From assembly GCF_029318635.1 (NCBI RefSeq), contig NZ_CP119676.1:372001-436000 (forward strand): a stretch of 64,000 nt of DNA, written 5' to 3'. A program made the position numbers and the translations under genes. Position 1 is the stretch's first letter, and each line of letters begins with the position of its first letter. The notes beneath the pieces are model-generated. The model was not told where the DNA came from. It saw only the letters and a list, made by a program, of their open reading frames with translations, and did not search any database. Of the stretch, positions 62,177-64,000 are shown piece after piece. Source of the DNA: Varunaivibrio sulfuroxidans (GTDB taxonomy: Bacteria; Pseudomonadota; Alphaproteobacteria; Rhodospirillales; Magnetovibrionaceae).

Positions 62177-63553
62177 ATGAAAGTGATTGTTTGCGGCGCC
62201 GGACAGGTCGGCTTTAATATCGCACGGCATTTGGCGCAGGAAAACAATGACGTCACCGTCATTGACCAATCTCCCGAACTGATCCGTCGTATCAGCGATA
62301 CGTTGGATGTGCAGGGGGTCGTCGGGCATGCTTCGCGCCCGGATGTTCTCGAACGTGCGGGGGCGTCCGATAGCGACATGATCGTCGCGGTGACCTACGC
62401 CGATGAAGCGAACATGATCGCTTGTCAGGTCGCCCATTCCCTCTTCGATATTCCAACCAAGATCGCCCGCGTACGCCATCAGAGCTATCTACAACCGATG
62501 TGGGCGAATTTGTTTTCTCGCGAGCACCTGCCGATTGACGTCATCATATCCCCGGAGATCGAGGTCGCCCGCGCCGTGATGCGCCGTCTTCAGGTTCCCG
62601 GCGCTTTCGAAATGATCGCCCTTGCGGGGGACCGGGTTAAGTTGCTTGGCGTGCGTCTTGACGAGCAGTGCCCTTTAATCAACACGCCCTTGCGCCAACT
62701 TACCCAACTTTTCCCCGACCTGAATATCGTCGTCATCGGCCTAATGCGCGCGGGCGAGGCGGTCGTTCCTTCCGGAGAGGACGAGATGCTCGCGGGCGAC
62801 GAAGTCTATTTCGTGGTCGATGCGAGTCAGCAAGAACGCGCCATGGCGGCCTTCGGTCACGAGGAAACGGAGGCGCGCAGACTGCTGATTTTCGGTGGTG
62901 GGAATATCGGCTTGTTCCTTGCCGGAGAGCTGGAAAGAACCTACCCCAATCTTAACGTTAAAGTTGTCGAAAACAACGCCGAGCGGGCGCAGACGATTGC
63001 GGGGCATTTGAAGACGACGATGGTGATTCACGGCGATGTTCTCGATTCTGAAATACTAGAAGAGGCGAACGCCGCAATTACGGAAACCGTCATCGCCGTA
63101 ACCAATGACGACGAGACCAATATTCTATCGTCGCTTCTGGCCAAAAGAATGGGTTGTGAGCGGGCGATCACGTTAATCAACAAGGGCGCATACGAGCCGC
63201 TGATTTCGTCCCTGGGGATCGACGTCGCGGTTAGCCCCCGCAACATCACGGTATCGACCATTATCCAGCATGTTCGCCGGGGCCGCATACATTCCGTGCA
63301 CGCCTTGCGCGACGGCTTTGGCGAACTGATCGAGGCCGAAGCGCTGGAAACCTCGCCCCTGGTCGGCTCACCGCTACGTGAGGTCAACTTGCCCCAGGGC
63401 GTGTTGATCGGGGCCATCGTCCGGGGCGAAGAAGTCATCAGCCCTCGCGGACATACCGTTATTCAGGCCAAGGATCGCGTTGTCTTATTCGCCAAGGCCA
63501 GCGTCATCCGCAAGGTTGAAGCTCTGTTTTCCGTTCAGTTGGAATATTTTTAG
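62177..63553 (+). CDS. trkA: potassium uptake regulatory protein TrkA
   Basis: A 458-residue peripheral membrane protein controlling the Trk potassium channel. Two RCK modules: an N-terminal NAD-binding fold VCGAGQVGFNIARHLA and a second one IFGGGNIGLFLAGELE near 235, each followed by a TrkA-C subdomain (the second with GSPLREVNLPQGVLIGAIVRGEE). Located directly after ntrX, as in most alphaproteobacteria. No trkH is present within the window. Confidence 0.95.
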   Translation: MKVIVCGAGQVGFNIARHLAQENNDVTVIDQSPELIRRISDTLDVQGVVGHASRPDVLERAGASDSDMIVAVTYADEANMIACQVAHSLFDIPTKIARVRHQSYLQPMWANLFSREHLPIDVIISPEIEVARAVMRRLQVPGAFEMIALAGDRVKLLGVRLDEQCPLINTPLRQLTQLFPDLNIVVIGLMRAGEAVVPSGEDEMLAGDEVYFVVDASQQERAMAAFGHEETEARRLLIFGGGNIGLFLAGELERTYPNLNVKVVENNAERAQTIAGHLKTTMVIHGDVLDSEILEEANAAITETVIAVTNDDETNILSSLLAKRMGCERAITLINKGAYEPLISSLGIDVAVSPRNITVSTIIQHVRRGRIHSVHALRDGFGELIEAEALETSPLVGSPLREVNLPQGVLIGAIVRGEEVISPRGHTVIQAKDRVVLFAKASVIRKVEALFSVQLEYF

Positions 63554-63589
63554 TCTCAAACATTTTACCGTTTTATCCGGGGGCATTTT

Positions 63590-64000
63590 ATGGCGCTTTT
63601 TGCTTACGTCAATGGCCGCTACGAACTCCAACGCGGCGCCGGGGTGCATATTGAAGACCGCGGCTATCAATTTGCCGATGGCGTTTACGAAGTCATCGCC
63701 GTGCAAAATGGCCGCTTGATTGACGAGGTCGGACACTTGGATCGCCTAGAGCGGTCGCTGAGCGCCCTGGAGATCGCGGCGCCTATGGATCGCGCGCCTC
63801 TCGGTTTGATCATGCGTCGGCTGCTTGAAAAAAATCGTATCGATAATGGTATGATCTACCTTCAGATTACCCGCGGAGTCGCTCCGCGCAATCACGCTTT
63901 TCCCGAGGGAATGAAGCCCAGCATCGTCATGACCGCGCGCCGACTGAAACCTTTTTCGCGGTCGCACTTCCGCCAGGGCGTGTGCGTGATTACACGACCA
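63590..64000 (+). CDS. D-amino-acid aminotransferase (3'-truncated)
   Basis: The first 137 residues of a class IV PLP aminotransferase: FAYVNGRYELQRGAGVHIEDRGYQFADGVYEVIAVQNGRLIDEVGHLDRLERSL, then MIYLQITRGVAPRNHAFPEG, typical of D-alanine aminotransferase (Dat) rather than IlvE because of the RGVAPRNHAFP substrate loop. It makes D-Glu or D-Ala for peptidoglycan or degrades D-amino acids. The PLP lysine lies beyond the window. A GGGGG precedes the ATG; the position after trkA is conserved. Confidence 0.88.
   Translation, partial: MALFAYVNGRYELQRGAGVHIEDRGYQFADGVYEVIAVQNGRLIDEVGHLDRLERSLSALEIAAPMDRAPLGLIMRRLLEKNRIDNGMIYLQITRGVAPRNHAFPEGMKPSIVMTARRLKPFSRSHFRQGVCVITRP

Noticed and set aside
1-64000. 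CRISPR array, toxin-antitoxin pair, phage or secondary-metabolite cluster
   Set aside because: No regular spaced repeats, Cas genes, phage structural genes, integrases or large synthase genes were seen.

Overview
The window looks like chromosomal DNA of an alphaproteobacterium, most likely a free-living and probably aquatic member of the Rhodospirillales. This rests on gene order and gene content. The order ispDF-dusB-ntrB-ntrC-ntrY-ntrX-trkA, the order DUF177-rpmF-plsX-fabH-ihfA-merR, and NDUFA12 and MCE genes beside accB-accC-aat are all alphaproteobacterial. MipZ, a DacA-SPOR fusion, a B12-dependent ribonucleotide reductase and a proteobacterial-type phosphoribulokinase fit the same picture. 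The phosphoribulokinase hints at Calvin-cycle autotrophy. No species is claimed. I saw no phage, integrase, transposase gene or CRISPR array.

Layout, 1-14 kb: the end of a branched-chain-amino-acid/amide-type ABC importer (two ATPases) is followed by a 271-bp MITE-like palindromic element. Next comes a sensory locus (receiver protein, small membrane protein, SLC5-transporter/histidine-kinase fusion), then an acetamidase/formamidase, an exported GH114/TM1410-like glycosidase, an FAD oxidoreductase, MipZ, a LysE exporter, and a VWA protein paired with a membrane-anchored J-domain protein. 13.5-20 kb: a sugar-nucleotide and polysaccharide block (WecA-like transferase, GalU, UDP-sugar dehydrogenase, phosphomannomutase) and a D,D-carboxypeptidase. 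20.5-31 kb: an unusual phasin, ClpS-ClpA, a small secreted cysteine-repeat protein, a FemAB-like acyltransferase, RidA and NrdJ. 31.6-37.2 kb: NDUFA12, two MCE proteins, a methyltransferase and DUF2155 face the aroQ-accB-accC-aat operon. 37.3-45 kb: a ThiS-ThiG fusion, phosphoribulokinase, BamE, a bc1 chaperone, the fatty-acid/phospholipid operon with IHF-alpha and a MerR regulator, and tRNA-Pro. 45-50 kb: a FecR-domain protein, MurD, small unknown genes, a STAS protein, and an AT-rich gene-free stretch holding a strong candidate for a new small RNA. 50-64 kb: CutA, a response regulator, IspDF, a CcsA-like protein, DusB, the full NtrBC/NtrYX nitrogen and redox signalling operon, TrkA, and the start of a D-amino-acid aminotransferase.

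The points most worth a second look are these. (1) The GH114/TM1410-like protein at 7837-8985 has its family motifs in circularly permuted order. (2) The candidate sRNA at 49884-50071 displays a 16-nt C/U-rich anti-Shine-Dalgarno stretch in a hairpin loop, behind a promoter that reads both as a sigma70 -10 box and as a sigma54 -24/-12 site. (3) NtrX lacks the GAFTGA loop that its neighbour NtrC keeps. (4) The phasin carries its histone-H1-like tail at the N-terminus. (5) Other oddities are the ThiS-ThiG fusion, tandem MCE genes, a 79-bp convergent overlap between aat and a DUF2155 gene, and a repeat-built mini-ORF in the SLC5-kinase operon.
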